Numbered from the stretch's first letter, positions 31,188-44,381 are shown. The stretch: 64,000 bases of DNA from Tetracentron sinense (GCA_015143295.1 CM026553.1:2503912-2567911), one strand, 5' to 3'. Notes: generated from the letters alone by a model not told the origin. A program made the numbers and translations.

Positions 31188-33394
31188 TGTCGCGACCCAA
31201 AACCCACCCTAGGAGTTAGAGTGAACTTTAGATGACTAATCATGACTTGCTTGACAACCAACCTGCAAAACCCACAGAGCATATACAATAGAGGACATTA
31301 TAGCGGAAACATAACCATAAAGCACAGCGGAAGTCTAACAACCTCTAAGTATATACACATGGCCCATGTTTAATACAAAGAAATCAAAACAAAGAAAGTG
31401 CGGACATGCCCGCCAAAATACATGGATATAATCACTCATGCTCACCCACAGCTAATCCACTCAGAATCTAACACCACCTACTGATAACCCTCTACGGGAG
31501 GTTCCTCCAAAGGCTCCTCGACGTACTCCTCTTCCACCCATGGACCAGGAGCACAAACATCAAATGGAGCAGCAGCTCCCTCAGAACCTGCCGACATAAG
31601 AAGTACGGCTGAGCATGGAATACTCAGCGGGTACCAAATAATAACCAATAGTCATAGCATACATAAATCAGAAGCAATTCATATATGTTAGAAGGAAACA
31701 ATTCATATCATACAAGGAAGCAAAGCAATTTATAATCATGCTTGTATTTCGTAGAAAGCCGATGAAACCTCTTGAAAACATCGTGCACTTGACTTGGCTT
31801 GAAATATCTTTTCGTACTTGAAAGCTTGTCGTGTTTGTCTTGCTTGATCTTGTCGAGCGTGTCGTACGTGTCATGTCATGCGTGCTTGCTTGTGATCATG
31901 TAACTTGTGAGATACACTTGTGAGATATCCTTGTGAGATGCGCTTGAGAGATGCCTTGAGAGGGAAGGGAGACCCTTCTTTATGCAATGCACTTGAGAGG
32001 GAAGGGAGACCCTTCTTCATGATATGTATGTACTTGCGAGGGAAGGGAGGCCCTTCTTCATTATATGCACTTGTGAGTGAGGGGAGACCCCTCGTGGAAT
32101 GTTGGTTCTTGTTTCCTTGTGAAAAGCGAGGTAAAACATATCGTAGGATATGTCCCACCTCTAACCATGTTCTTGAAAACCTCGGTAAATCATGTCATGC
32201 ATGCGTGCTCGTGAGGTCGTGCGCATACTTGCATTTGGAATTAAATATGGCATTTGAGTAATTCATAACACATAACATCAATGATTTGAGCAATTTAGTA
32301 TTCATATCATTTAGGGAAAGCGAACAATCACACTATCATGACCCTAGCAATTTCTATAAACCTTAAACATGAAATTTATTAATTTACTATTCATTTCATT
32401 CATCTTGGCATTTCATCAAACATGGTGTGTTCGTTATTGATTTACCCTACAACATGCTTTTCTAGATGGGTTTTACTCAAATCATGCATGTATGTTCATT
32501 ATTGGAACAATGCCCTCCCCATTTTAATCATCACAACACAACCATTGGCATCCAATCGCCCATTCCATCTCCATTCACCATTCACAACCATCCATCTCAT
32601 AGCACATGTGTAAATAAAGGAAAATAAAGAGAAATAAAGGGAAAAGAGGAACTATAACTAGGAGGGTAGCAAGAAGTACCGACCTTGACATATGGGGGAA
32701 GAAATCCTCCACCAAAACGCATGTGAGTTGCTGCCCTAGCTTGAGGAGAGTGCCCCACACGAGCTTGAGCCGAGATCTTGAAGAAAATGGACTTGAGGTG
32801 AGTGTGGGTTCACAACCCTTTAATTTCTCCTCCAAAAATCAAACCCTAGGTTAGGGATCGCCTTCTTCTCCTCTCCTTAGCTCTCAATCTTCTAAGTATT
32901 GTAAATAAGCCCTAAAGGCTCGGGCAAGACTCTTAAGGTAAGAGTAAACCACCCAAAAGACTAAAACACCCTTACTAAATTTTCTGCAAAAACGCGAGTA
33001 CCGAGCGATCGGTGTTAATGACCGATCGATCGATTGCCTACCGAGCGATCGGTGTGTTGACCGATCTCTTGACCAAAAATCAACTCTCTGGAAAATTTCC
33101 CCATACAAAAATCTTGATCAGTCGATAGCTACCGATCGATCGGTTTTGGACCGATCGATCGCTCTATGGACCGAGCGATCGGTTGCCTGCAAGTCCAAAC
33201 TGTTTTGGCCATAACTTTTGACTCGTTCGTCCGATTTTGACGATTTAACTTGCGTTGGGTTCGTACTTCGAAAACGAACATTTCTGACATTTCGGAATTT
33301 TTAATTTCTTCCTTATTTATTAATTATACCACTTTAAAGGCAAAATGGCTACAAAAGTGTCATGCATTAAATGTGAAAAGTCCAGGGCTCTACA
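31188..33394 (-). mobile_element. E3 5' LTR
   Basis: 2207 bp, about 98% identical to 18284-20488. It carries H1 (31603-31634), H2 (31400-31413), the GAAGGG array (31955-32095) and the GATCGATC array (33001-33182). The flank tcctt is the second half of the E3 duplication. Confidence 0.96.
31478..31597 (-). CDS. LTR acidic micro-ORF (39 aa), E3 5' LTR
   Basis: Intact copy of the ORF at 18573-18692, same length and core (FDVCAPGPWVEEEYVEEP). It would lie in the leader of the E3 transcript upstream of the primer site and gag. Confidence 0.5.
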   Translation of the reverse strand: MSAGSEGAAAPFDVCAPGPWVEEEYVEEPLEEPPVEGYQ

Positions 33395-33399
33395 TCCTT

Positions 33400-34150
33400 A
33401 CTTTTAATTTATTCCAAGATCATGAGTATATACTTTTCAAATCGCATGCTTTCGAACTTTTCCTTAAAAACTATACTTTTATCATTTTCATGATACCCTT
33501 TACTTTACTTTCCAATTCACATATTTCATGCATACCTTATATCCTTACAAGTATTATACTTCTCATGCATTACTCTTTACAATATCATATTTATCACATG
33601 CATATTTCTTTATTTTTTTTCCACATTCCACACACATGCATTACTGGTACCCGAACTATGATTGAACGGCCCATACTAGTATCCTTTACACATACACATG
33701 CGCATACTTTTCAAAACTTCTTTTCATTTATTTTATTTCATTTAACTGGTGCCTGGACTATGATGGAACGGAATACACTAGCTTCTTTACTTGTGAGCTT
33801 TAACTAGTGTCCGGACTATAGTGGAACGGAACACACTAGCTTATTATCTCTACTTGACTAGTGCCCAGACTATAGTGGAACGGAACACACTAACTATTTC
33901 ACTTGCTTACTAATGCCCGGACTATGACAGAATGGAACACATTAGCATCCTTATACTTGCTTAACTAATGCCCGAACTATAATGGAACATAACACATTAG
34001 CTAATTAACTTGTAACTAATGCCTGGACTATGATGGAACGGAACACATTAGCGTCTTATCTTGACTTGACCAGTGCCCCGACTATGGTGGAATGGAACAC
34101 ACTAGTTATTTTACTTGCTTAGTAATGCCCGGACTATGATGGAACGGAAC
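33400..34150 (-). mobile_element. E4 LTR, segment 2 of 3
   Basis: Continues the E4 LTR between E3 and E5. It is mostly a tandem array (see next entry) plus AT-rich sequence. E5 is inserted inside the array at ggaac. Confidence 0.82.
33640..34150 (-). repeat. CTAGTG...CACTAG hairpin array of E4, first part
   Basis: About nine units of roughly 55 bp: CTAGTGCCCGGACTATGATG, GAACGGAACACACTAG. The ends CTAGTG/CACTAG and CCG/CGG can pair. The array continues at 44382-44560 after E5. Confidence 0.88.
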
Positions 34151-34420
34151 TGTCATGCCTTAAAACCCCACCTAGGAGGATGTGCGATCTTGGCACATGA
34201 CTTACTTATTGATCATCCTATTAGAAGCAATTAAGGCACAAAAATATGGACCTAAAATTTTTTCTTAAAATAAAACATCAACTAAAACTCCAATCCCATA
34301 ATCTAATTGAAAAGTAATAAATCCTGGTCACCCATCTGGACCATAAACATAAAAGACTACAAACATGTGTCTCTATCCATAATTAAAATCATTCGGAATT
34401 TAAATAACCATATAACAACT

Positions 34421-34555
34421 TCAATAATAGGGCCATCGATCTAGGTCCCTTTCTTCCTCGGGATAGTCACCTTCGGGTTCCTCGAGATACTCCTCTTCTT
34501 CCCAAGGTCCGGGAGCACAAATGTCGAAGCCAGAACCTGAACCTAGACCTGCCGA
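34421..34555 (-). CDS. LTR acidic micro-ORF (44 codons), E5 3' LTR
   Basis: Open frame from TCG-GCA-GGT (no ATG here; the position reads TTG) through GSGSGFDICAPGPWEEEEYL, EEPEGDYPEEERDLDRWPYY and TGA. It shares FDIC, PW, EEEY and the RDLD-WPYY tail. Lack of an ATG in both E5 LTRs supports a start in an upstream exon joined at CGGCAG|GT, or a non-coding reading of this conservation. Confidence 0.45.
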   Translation of the reverse strand, partial: SAGLGSGSGFDICAPGPWEEEEYLEEPEGDYPEEERDLDRWPYY

Positions 34556-34573
34556 CAACAAAAGTCATTGGTT

Positions 34574-34589
34574 GAGTAACAAGTTACTC
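34574..34589 (-). promoter_or_regulatory. H1-position hairpin of E5
   Basis: GAGTAAC-TT-GTTACTC (minus strand), a perfect seven-pair stem at the same distance from CGGCAG|GT as H1 in other LTRs but with unrelated loop and stem bases. Confidence 0.45.
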
Positions 34590-35625
34590 CGCGTATATAA
34601 CAGAACATAATAAACAATATAAAGAATAACATTTACATGCATGTCATCAATTCACCATTAACTTATATATAAAAATCAGAGTACGGAAGTTAAACATTTA
34701 CATTATGCCAATTTCTTTCTTTCTTTCTTTTTCTTTCTTTCTGTTCTTTCTTTCTTACTTTTCTTTCTTTTCTTACTTTTCGTATTTCATGTATTATCAT
34801 CACACCAATACTCATTCACAAGCATTTGTAATAACTTAAAATACCGCTTTACCGTATAAGGAAAGGGGTTACTATACTTTACTTTACCGAGATACCACCC
34901 TTCATACATTATCCGATACGAATGGCTTAGTACATTATCCGGTACGACGGCTTACTTACTTTGGCATACATCTCGCCCTTTCTGATGGTATTCAGTGGTG
35001 CACAACATACATTCTCGCTTTTGTGTGTCTTTCTTTCTTACTTACATACTTTTCTTACTTTACTTTGGGTATTACTTACATTTCCTTAATATCTTTAATT
35101 CTTTATTTATACTTTTGCATATTTTCCATTCGTGAGTGCACAATGATATACCCCTTATTTAAATTTGACCTAAGACTAGTCGTCAAGGGCCATAGGACAT
35201 CTCACCATAGCATCCCATACCACTACATTAACCAGGCCTAGGCAGCATGACTTTCATCGTAGGTTCGTTTACCCAATGGTATATCACGTAGTGGGATCAT
35301 AAAAGAAACACACTAACTATCATATTCCTAATGATTCCACAATATAAAATTCACAGTTGATATTAAAAGTGTTCCTAAATCATAATCAAATTTCAATTTC
35401 AATTCCTCCTTTTTGTTTAATCGAGATCAATATTCTGATCATAATCCTTTTTAATTGATAACTATTCTCTTGAATTTCTAAACATGAAATCTAACCCAAA
35501 CATCATTAAATATCACCATAAAATCATCCATTCAAATTCATCCATCATCCCATCCTTCTCGTAAATCTACACACTTCACATCACTTTCCCAACCCCTTCT
35601 TGAATCATAATAAATTTTCATAGTT

Positions 35626-35960
35626 CTTCACATCTTACCATAATAATTCCATGATAATAAAATAATATTAGCAACAGTCCTTCACATCCTATTTTAACAT
35701 TTCAATAATAATAAAATAATATCATCAATAGTTCTTTACATCCTACTTTAACATTTCAATAATAACAAAAAATATCATCAATGGTTCTTCACATCCTACT
35801 TTAACATTTCAATAATAATAAAATAATATCATCAATGGTTTTTCACATCCTACTTTAACCTTTCAATAATAACAAAATAATGTCATCAATGGTTCTTCAC
35901 ATCCTACTTTAACAATCAATAAATAATAAAACAGAGTCATCAATAGGTTTTCACATCCTA
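35626..35960 (-). repeat. About 56-bp tandem array in E5 3' LTR
   Basis: Six to seven units built on TTCTTCACATCCTACTTTAA and CAATAATAATAAAATAATAT. The matching array in the 5' LTR is at 43203-43570 with a different unit count. It lies in the predicted LTR intron, but no clear stem is seen. Confidence 0.88.
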
Positions 35961-36772
35961 TTTTAACCATCAAGGATAATTATAAACGACATCATAGGTA
36001 GGTTCTTCACATCCTATTTTAGCATCCATAAATAAGAAAATGAGAATCAGATATAGTTCTTCACATCATATGTTAATCATTCAATAATAGAGATCGTAAT
36101 CATGGTCCTTTACATTCCATTTAACAAATCCATCAACCATAATAAAAGGATAGACTACGGTTCTTCACATCCTACATATTCTTACATCTTTACCTAGATT
36201 CATCCCTTTTTATTCCTTATTCAGGTTAAACTATTCAAAATATTGAATTCTAGATCTGTTATTTACCTCACTTGATCGTATCTCTACGATCTATTGCTTG
36301 TGAATAGGGTTCTACTTGATCTTCTCGCCTCATTTTCCCTTTTTCTGAACGAATCTTTGAACTCCTTCAATCCTTCTCTCTTTGATCTCTCAAAAACTCT
36401 CCCTTTTCTCTCTTTTAGGTTTTTAGAAGGCCTTAGAAACCCTCCCCACGAGTAAAAAGGGGTATTTATAACATTGGGAGCCCTAGGGACTTAAAAAAAC
36501 ACGAAAACGCTCAACCCACTGTCCAGTCGGCATTTTGGGCAATTGATCGATCGTTGGCGCTAATTATTTTTTTTTTCTACTTTTTGTTCTTCTTTGATTT
36601 AGTGCAATTTATCTCTATAAATTCACTAAATCACGTGAATTAAATGGGTTTTGAGATTCTCGATTTTTAATGCATTGATTTCTCATGGGTTCACACATTA
36701 TTTTGGGCACATTTATTTAGGAACTTAGCTAACACAATTATGAACCTAGTGCATTAAATGTGGGTCATTACA

Positions 36773-36815
36773 TTCTCCCCCCCTTAAAAGAATTTTTTCC
36801 TCAAAATTTCATACC
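36773..36815 (-). promoter_or_regulatory. E5 polypurine tract
   Basis: TTCTCCCCCCCTTAAAAGAA adjoins the 3' LTR (minus strand AAGGGGGGGAGAA). Confidence 0.85.
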
Positions 36816-39800
36816 TTAGTCAAATAGGTGAGGATACTTTTCTTGCACTTCATCCTCTCTTTCCCATGTAGCTTCTTCATTGGAATGGTGTTGCCAACGT
36901 AGGAGGACAAAGCGAATGGTCTTCCTTCGCAAAACATGCTCCTTTCGATCCAAAATTTGCACTTGTTGTTCAATCATTGCTAGGTCTTCTAGAGTTTCTA
37001 GTGGTTCTAAATCAATGACATGAGATTGGTCCGGAATGTACTTCCTTAGCATGGAGACATGGAAGACATTATGGATTGCCGCCATATGAGGAGGTAAAGC
37101 AACTCGATATCCGTCTTCACCTACTCTCCTGATGATTTCAAATTGCCCAACATACCTTGGACTCAACTTGCCCCGCTTCCCAAATCTCATGATTCCTTTG
37201 GTAGGGGATATCTTGATAAAGACCTAATCTTCAACCTAGAATTCTAGATCTCTTATTCTTGTGTCTGCATAACTTTTCTACCTACTCTACACAGTCTTCA
37301 ACCCTTCCCTGATCAGATTCACCTTGTCTGTAGTCTGTTCCACCAACTCTGGGCCTAGAAGTTTCCTTTCCCCTACTTCATCCCAGCAAAGAGGAGATCT
37401 ATAACTCCTACCATACAATGCTTCAAAAGGAGCCATCTGTATACTAGCTTGGTAGCTGTTATTATAAGCAAACTCTATCAATGGCAAATGTTCATCCCAA
37501 CTGCCCTGGAAGTCTAGCATACATGACCGGAGCATATTTTCAATGTTCTGATTTACCCTTTCTGTCTGACCATCTGTCTGTGGGTGAAATGTTGTGCTAA
37601 AATCCAATCGAGACCCCATAGCTTGCTAAAAGCTCTTCCAAAATCTTGATGTAAATCTGGCATCTCTATCAAAAACGATGCTGACCGGTACTCCATGCAA
37701 TCAGACTACTTCCTTTATATATAGTTATGCCAGTTTGTTAAAATTATAAGTGGTCCGGTAAGGAAGAAAATGAGCCAACTTAGTTAACCGATCCACGATG
37801 ACCCAAATTGCATCAAAATTCTTAGATGTCCTTGGTAAGCCCACAATAAAATCCATTGATATATTTTCTCACTTCCACTTGGGAATGGGAAGAGACTGTA
37901 GTAATCCTACTAATCTCTTGTGCTCAGCCTTGACTTGCTGACATACCAAACACTTGGACACATGTGTAGCCACATCTCTCTTCATGTTCGTCCACCAGAA
38001 ATGCTTCTTGAGATTTTGGTACATCTTTGTACTTCCCGGATGAACCGTATATTTAGATCTGTGAGCTTCGTCCAAAATCTCATGCCTTAATTCTTCATTT
38101 GCTGGTACACAAAGTCTACCCCGGAAGGTTATAGCTCCATCTTCATTCGTAGAGAAATCCTCCTGTCTAATTTCCAAGGATTTAGCTCGATAGGCCAAGA
38201 GTGCCTCATCTGACTCTTACAACTCTTTGATTCTAGCCTGAATATATGGTCTAACTGAAAGGTTGGCTATTAATACTTTACCGTCGTAAACACTGAAGCT
38301 TATTTCGTTATTAGACATGTCTTCTAAAAAAACTTCCACTCGTTCACCATCATGTGTGTAATTAATCCGGAGGGTCTTCTACTAAGTGCATCAGCTATTA
38401 CATTTGCCTTTCCCGGATGATACTGAATCAAACAGTCATAATCCTTCAAGAATTCTACCCAACGACGCTGCCTCAAATTTAGTTCCTTTTGTGAAAACAG
38501 ATATTTGAGGCTTTTATGATCCGTGAACACCTCAAATTGCTCACCATACAGGTAGTGCCTCCAGATCTTGAGGGTGAAAACAACTGCTGCCAATTCCAAG
38601 TCGTGAGTAGGATAATTCCTCTCATGATCTTTCAACTGCCGGGTAGCATAAGCAATCACTTTCCCATGCTGCATAAGAACACATCCTAAACCCACATGAG
38701 AAGCATCGTTATACACTACGAATCCTCCACTACCTGTGGGGACTGTAAGGATGGGTGCTGTGGTGAGGCACTTTTTCAACTCTAAGAAGCTTTCTTCACA
38801 CTTCTCATTCCATGTGAACTTTGCATTCTTTTTAGTTAGTTGGGTGAGTGGTGCTACCAAACTCGAAAATCCCTCTACAAACCTTCTGTAATATCCAGCA
38901 AGGCCTAGGAAGCTTCTTATTTCTGTCACACTCTTCGGTGTCTTCCATTCTGACACAGCTTCAACTTTTGCAGGGTCAACTGAAATCTCATCCCCAAAAA
39001 CCACATGGCCTAGGAATGCCACCTTCTCTAACCAAAATTCACACCTACTCAGTTTAGCATACAACTTATGCTCTCTTAGGGTCTCAAGTGTAATCCGGAG
39101 GTGACGGTCATGATCCTCTCTAGTCCTGGAATATACAAGGATATCATCCACAAAGACTATAACATAACTATCAAGGGCTGGCTTGAACACCCTGTTCATC
39201 AGATCCATAAATGTTGCAAGTGCATTTGTTAACCTGAAAGGCATCACTAAATATTCGTAATGCCCATATCTTGTCCTGAATGCTGACTTAGGAATATCTT
39301 CTGCTCTAATTTTCAACTGATGATATCCAGACCTTAATTCGATCTTGGAAAAGAATTTTGCTCCTTGCAATTGATCAAACAGGTCATCTATCCTTGTAGA
39401 GGATATTTATTCTTTATGGTGACCTTGTTTAATTGTCTATAATCGATGCACATTCTCATCGATTCATCTTTCTTCTTCACGAAAAACACTGGAGCTTCCC
39501 ATGGTGACACACTTGTTCTGATGAAACCTTGGTGAAGCAATTCTTCGATTTGTTCTTTCAGTTCCTTTAACTCATCTGGAGCCATCCTATAAGGTGCTCT
39601 TGATATTGGTGCTGTCCCGGGGGCTAAGTCTATCATGAATTCCACTTCTCTATATGGGGGTAGGCCTGCCAGTTCTTCTGGAAATACATCCATAAATTCA
39701 CTAACAACTAGGATGTGCACTGACTCTGGCATTTCTGAATTTTCAATGTTCAAAGCCGCAAATCTAGCAAGGTCCTTTTTCCTTAATCTCTGGAAGTGGA

Positions 39801-40142
39801 AAGGAGTTCCATTGATTGGTTTGAAATCAACTCTCTTCTCAAAGCAGTTGACACTTCCGTCGTAGGTTGCAAGCCAATCCATACCCAGAATCACATCAAA
39901 ATCTTGAAAGTCGAGTACTATCAGATCTGCTGGTAACTCATGCTGACCAATACGGATAATACATGCTTTGTACACCTTACCAGTGATAACTGAGCTACCG
40001 AGAGGAGTGGCAATAGAAAACTCACTATCTAGCCGACTCGACTCCGGTGGAAAACCTTGGGTAAATCTAGGTGTGACAAAAGAGTGGGTCGATCCCGTAT
40101 CAATCAAGACATGTGCTAGACAATCATTTATTAATAGCGATC
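36816..40142 (-). pseudogene. pol: E5 pol: protease to chromodomain-like tail
   Basis: Minus-strand Ty3/gypsy Pol. Protease [17 protein letters not shown] (near 40090); RT with [36 protein letters not shown], catalytic [15 protein letters not shown]; RNase [21 protein letters not shown]; integrase zinc region HPGSTKMYQNLKKHF...CLVCQQVKAEH, core and tail (LLRWQHHSNEEATWEREDEV). A one-base frameshift near 39395, another near 38324, and multiple stops in the integrase core (37620-37870, 37200-37290). RT and RNase H form a single open frame, 38324-39370. Confidence 0.95.
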
Positions 40143-40324
40143 CTTAGTTCATAAATAGCTAAGTGTTAATTTATTATGTTATAATCAAAATCACACCATG
40201 TACTTATTTTCAATAAGTCATATATATATATATGCAAATATCATATTTTTATAAGTATCATGTCATACAATCAATCTACAATATGCAATTATTTCTACTC
40301 AATTAAATTATGAATCATACGTAC
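40143..40324 (-). other. Predicted phase-1 intron between gag and protease, E5
   Basis: 182 bp, CCAGG|GTACGT to ACTAAG|GA, AT-rich. Same phase and place as in E1 and E3: the flanking exon parts join in frame through a glycine codon. Confidence 0.62.
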
Positions 40325-41591
40325 CCTGGACCACATCATCTGATGCTAGAGCATCCTTCTCTGAGATGGAAAAGACTCTCCCCTGTGTGTTCTGGCGAGG
40401 GGGCTGAGGTGCCTACCGAGTCTTTGGTGCTAAGGGAGGCTTTGGCGGTGGTGCCTGTCTAGCTGGAGGCCTGTTTCTTTTCATCTGGGATTGCTGAGTT
40501 ACCGGTTGTGACTTCTGAGGACAATCCCTAATCTGATGTCCTAACTCACCACACTGAAAACATCCGCCAATAAGAGTGCGGCATTCTCTGGCCTTGTGTT
40601 TCTTCCCACAATGAACACACGTCTCAAACACAACTGGAAGAGTAGGTTGGGCAGGACGATTAACTGATGCTGTAGTTATGGTAGAGCGAGGGGAAGGTGT
40701 AGGTCTCTGAGTATTCTGCACTGGCCTTGTACCCGGGTATGGGGCAGGTTTGGCCCTCTTCTCTGGTTGTACTAGTCCACTGGTCTGACCTCTAACCATC
40801 TTCATGTTCCTTATGTTGCTGTCCCTCCTCTTAAAGAACTCCTCAAAATTCTTCTCTGCTATTTTTGCCTTGTTCACTAACTCCCCAAAAGTTCCTATTT
40901 GTAATATAGAAACCTTGTCCCTGATGAATGGCCTTAGACCTCTTTCGAACTTTCTGACCTTCAAATTTTCATTTGAAATCAGTTAAGGTGCAAATCGAGA
41001 CAGTTCAGCAAACTTTCCTTCATATTCCACCACTGTCATCTCTCCCTGTTCCAAGGTGAGGAATTCTACTTCTTTCTATTCCCTGACAAAGGTTGGAAAA
41101 TACTGCTTGTAAAATAAATCCAGGAATTCTGCCCATGTCCATGGCTGCCCAGTCCTGGTGATGTCTCTCTGTCTTACCGTAGCTCTCCACCAGTGCTCGG
41201 CTTCTCCCTCCATAACAAAAACAGCCCAATCGACCCTCTGTTATTCAGTACACCAGAGCACCCTAAAATTTTTCTCCAATTGCATGATCCATGCTTCAGC
41301 TGCCATTGGATCAGTGGTACCATAAAATGTTGGGGGTCTCAGCTTCCTAAAAGCTTCAATTCCTACTGTGGGATGTGCAGGAGGAGGAGGTGGTGGTGGT
41401 ATATTCACTTCCACATGCTCAGGTGTAGTTGCAACAGGTTGCCTAGCTGCAAGGAGTGCCATCGTTTGGGCAATGGAACCCAAAACCTATGCCAAATCAA
41501 GCTGGTCATAAATTTCTGGGCATCCTTCTCCATTGCCCCTGCCTGCATTCCCTCTAGTATTGTATTCACGTCCTCTGCCACCGCGTCTCAT
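40325..41591 (-). pseudogene. gag: E5 gag, several stops
   Basis: Starts MRRGGRGREYNTRG; capsid region MGSIAQTMALLAARQPV, PPTFYGTTDPMAAEAWIMQL, AEHWWRATVRQRDITRTGQP, KFERGLRPFIRDKVSILQ; zinc-knuckle region CVHCGKKHKAREC...CFQCGELGHQIRDC. A polyproline run PPPPPPPAHP lies in the N-terminal third. Stops occur near 41240, 41075, 40985 and 40413. Confidence 0.9.
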
Positions 41592-41771
41592 TATAACAGT
41601 CCTGAGAATAAACGATAACCAATATTTAGTCTCGTAACTATCTTAAATTTATCACTAAAAATTCATGCAAACAAACAATGACTGGTCCTAGCATCCCATG
41701 ACTCCTCCCAGCTCATGGAATTTCTAACTCATGCCCTAGCTGACCTAATGCCTTTGCTCTGATACCATCTC
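41592..41771 (-). promoter_or_regulatory. E5 leader and primer-binding site (41756-41767)
   Basis: Minus strand TGGTATCAGAGC, initiator-Met type. TTCTCAG|GAC lies about 10 bases before the gag ATG, as in E1 and E3. Confidence 0.88.
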
Positions 41772-44376
41772 TGTCACGCCCCAAAACCCCACCAAGGAGG
41801 CTGTGAGATCTTGGCACGTGACTTACTTATTGATCATCCTGTTAGAAGCAATTAAGGCACAACAATATGGACCTAAAAATTTTTCTTAAAATAAAACATC
41901 AACTAAAACTCCAATCCCATAATCTAACTGAAAAGTAATAAATCCTGGTCACCCATCTAGACCATAACCATAAAAGACTACTAACATGTGTCTCTATCCA
42001 TAATTAAAATCATCTGGAATTTAAATAACCATAAAATAACTTCAATAATAGGGTGATCGATCAAGGTCCCTTTCTTCCTCGGGATAGTCACCTTTGGGTT
42101 CCTCGAGATACTCCTCTTCTCCCCAAGGTCCGGGAGCACAAATGTCGAAGCTTGAACCTGAACCTGGACCTGCCGACAACAAAAGTCATCGGCTGAGTAA
42201 CGAGTAACTCCGTGTATATAACAGAACATAATAAACAATATAAAGAATAACATTTACATGCATGTCATCACTTCACACATTAACTTACATATAAAAATCA
42301 GAGTGCGGAAATTAAACATTTACATTATGCCAATTTCTTTCTTTCTTTCTTTTTCTTTTCGTATTTCATGTATTATCATCACACCAATACCCATTCACAT
42401 GCATTTGTAATCACTTAAAATACCGCTTTACCGTATAAGGAAAGGGGTTACTATACTTTACTTTACCGAGATACCACCCTTCGTACATTATCCGGTACAG
42501 ACGACTTAGTACATTTTCTGGTACGACGGCTTACTTACTTTGGCATACATCTCGCCCTTTCTGATGGTATTTGGTGATGTACAACACAACATACATTATC
42601 GCTTTTTTATGTCTTTCTTTCTTACTTACATACTTTTCTTACTTTACTTTGGGTCTTACATTTCCTTAACATCTTTAATTCTTTATTTATACTTTAGCAT
42701 ATTTTCCATTCGTGAGTGCACAATGACATACCCCTTGTTTAAATTTCACCTAAGACTAGTTGTCAAGGGCCATAGAACATCTCACCATAGCGTCCCATAC
42801 AACTACGTTAACCAGGCCTAGGCAGCATGACTTTCATCGTAGGTTCGTTTACCCAATGGTATATCACGTATTGGGATCATAAAAGAAACACACTAACTAT
42901 CATATTCCTAATGATTCAACAATATAAAATTCACAGTTGATATTAAAAGTGTTCCTAAATCATAATCAAATTTAAATTTCAATTCCTCCTTTTTGTTTAA
43001 TCGAGATCAATATCCTGATCATAATCCTTTTTAATTGATAACCATTCTCCTGAATTTCTAAACATAAAATCTAACCCAAACATCATTAAATATCACCATA
43101 AAATCATCCATTCAAATTCATCCAACATCCCATCCTCCTCGTAAATCTACACACTTTACATCACTTTCCCAACCCCTTCTTGAATCATAATAAATTTTAC
43201 ATAGTTCTTCACATCTTACCATAATAATTCCATGATAATAAAATAATATCAGCAACAGTCCTTCACATCCTATTTTAACATTTCAATAATAATAAAATAA
43301 TATCATCAATGGTTCTTCACATCCTACTTTAAATTTCAATAATAACGAAATAATATCATCAATGGTTCATCACATCCTACTTTAACATTTCAATAATAAT
43401 AAAATAATATCATCAATGGTTTTTCACATCCTACTTTAACCTTTCAATAATAACAAAATAATATCATTAACCATTCTATAATAACAAAATAATATCATCA
43501 ATGGTTCTTCACATCCTACTTTAACAATCAATAAATAATAAAACAGAGTCATCAATAGGTTTTCACATCCTATTTTAACCATCAAGGATAATTATAAACG
43601 ACATCATAGGTAGGTTTTCACATCCTATTTTAGCATCCATAAATATTAAAATGAGAATCAGATATAGTTCTTCACAGCATATGTTAATCATTCAATAATA
43701 GAGATCGTAATCATGGTCCTTTACATTCTATTTAACAAATCCATCAACCATAATAAAAGGGTAGACTACGGTTCTTCACATCCTACATATTCTTACATCT
43801 TTACTTAGATTCATCCCTTTTTATTCCTTATTCAGGTTAAACTATTCAAAATATTGAATACTAGATCTGTTATTTACCTCACTTGATCGTATCCCTACGA
43901 TCTATTGCTTGCGAATAGGGTTCTACTTGATCTTCTCGCCTCCTTTTCCCTTTTTCTAACCGAATCTTTAAACTCCTTGAATCCCTCTCTCTTTGATCTC
44001 TCAAAAACTCTCAATTTTCTCTCTTTTAGGTTTTTAGAAGGCCTTGGAAACCCTCCCCACGAGTAAAAAGGGGTATTTATAACATTGGCAGCCCTAGGGA
44101 CTCAAAAAAACACGAAAACGCTCAACCCACCGTCCAGCCGGTGTTTTGGGCGAACGATCGCCGGTGCTAATTTTTTTTTCGCTACTTTTTGTTCTTCTTT
44201 GATTTTGTGCAATTTATCTCTATAAATTCACTAAATCAAGTGAATTAAATGGGTTTTGAGATTCTCAATTTTTATGCGTTGATTTCTCATAGGTTCACGC
44301 ATTATTTTGAGCACATTTATTTAGGAACTTAGCTAACACAATTATGAACCTAGTGCATTAAATGTGGGTCATTACA
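41772..44376 (-). mobile_element. E5 5' LTR
   Basis: 2605 bp. TATAAATA at 44074-44081 (minus), splice-donor-like GTGAG|GTAAATAA near 43877, tandem array 43203-43570. The H1-position hairpin is weaker than in the 3' LTR. Confidence 0.95.
42042..42176 (-). CDS. LTR acidic micro-ORF (44 codons), E5 5' LTR
   Basis: Second E5 copy, open over the same 45 triplets: FDICAPGPWGEEEYLEEP, then EEERDLDRSPYY and TGA. Differences from the 3' LTR copy are substitutions only (for example W to S, E to G), with no indel. Confidence 0.45.
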   Translation of the reverse strand, partial: SAGPGSGSSFDICAPGPWGEEEYLEEPKGDYPEEERDLDRSPYY

Positions 44377-44381
44377 AGAAC

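Larger units (their letters stand above)
34151..36772 (-). mobile_element. E5 3' LTR
   Basis: 2622 bp; minus strand TGTAATGACCCACATTTAAT to GGTTTTAAGGCATGACA. Paired with 41772-44376 (2605 bp); they differ at many sites, so E5 is older than E3. Flanks ggaac (34146-34150) and agaac (44377-44381) give a 5-bp duplication with one change. TATAAATA at 36463-36470 (minus). A CTTTCTTT microsatellite lies at 34709-34775. Confidence 0.95.

Noticed and set aside
33250..33807. 185-codon forward frame
   Set aside because: Runs from the E3 LTR edge into the E4 LTR array; low complexity, no homology, crosses an insertion border.
34709..34775. CTTTCTTT run as a promoter element
   Set aside because: Simple microsatellite in the E5 LTR; length differs between the two LTRs.
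41193..41618. 141-codon forward frame
   Set aside because: Antisense shadow of E5 gag.
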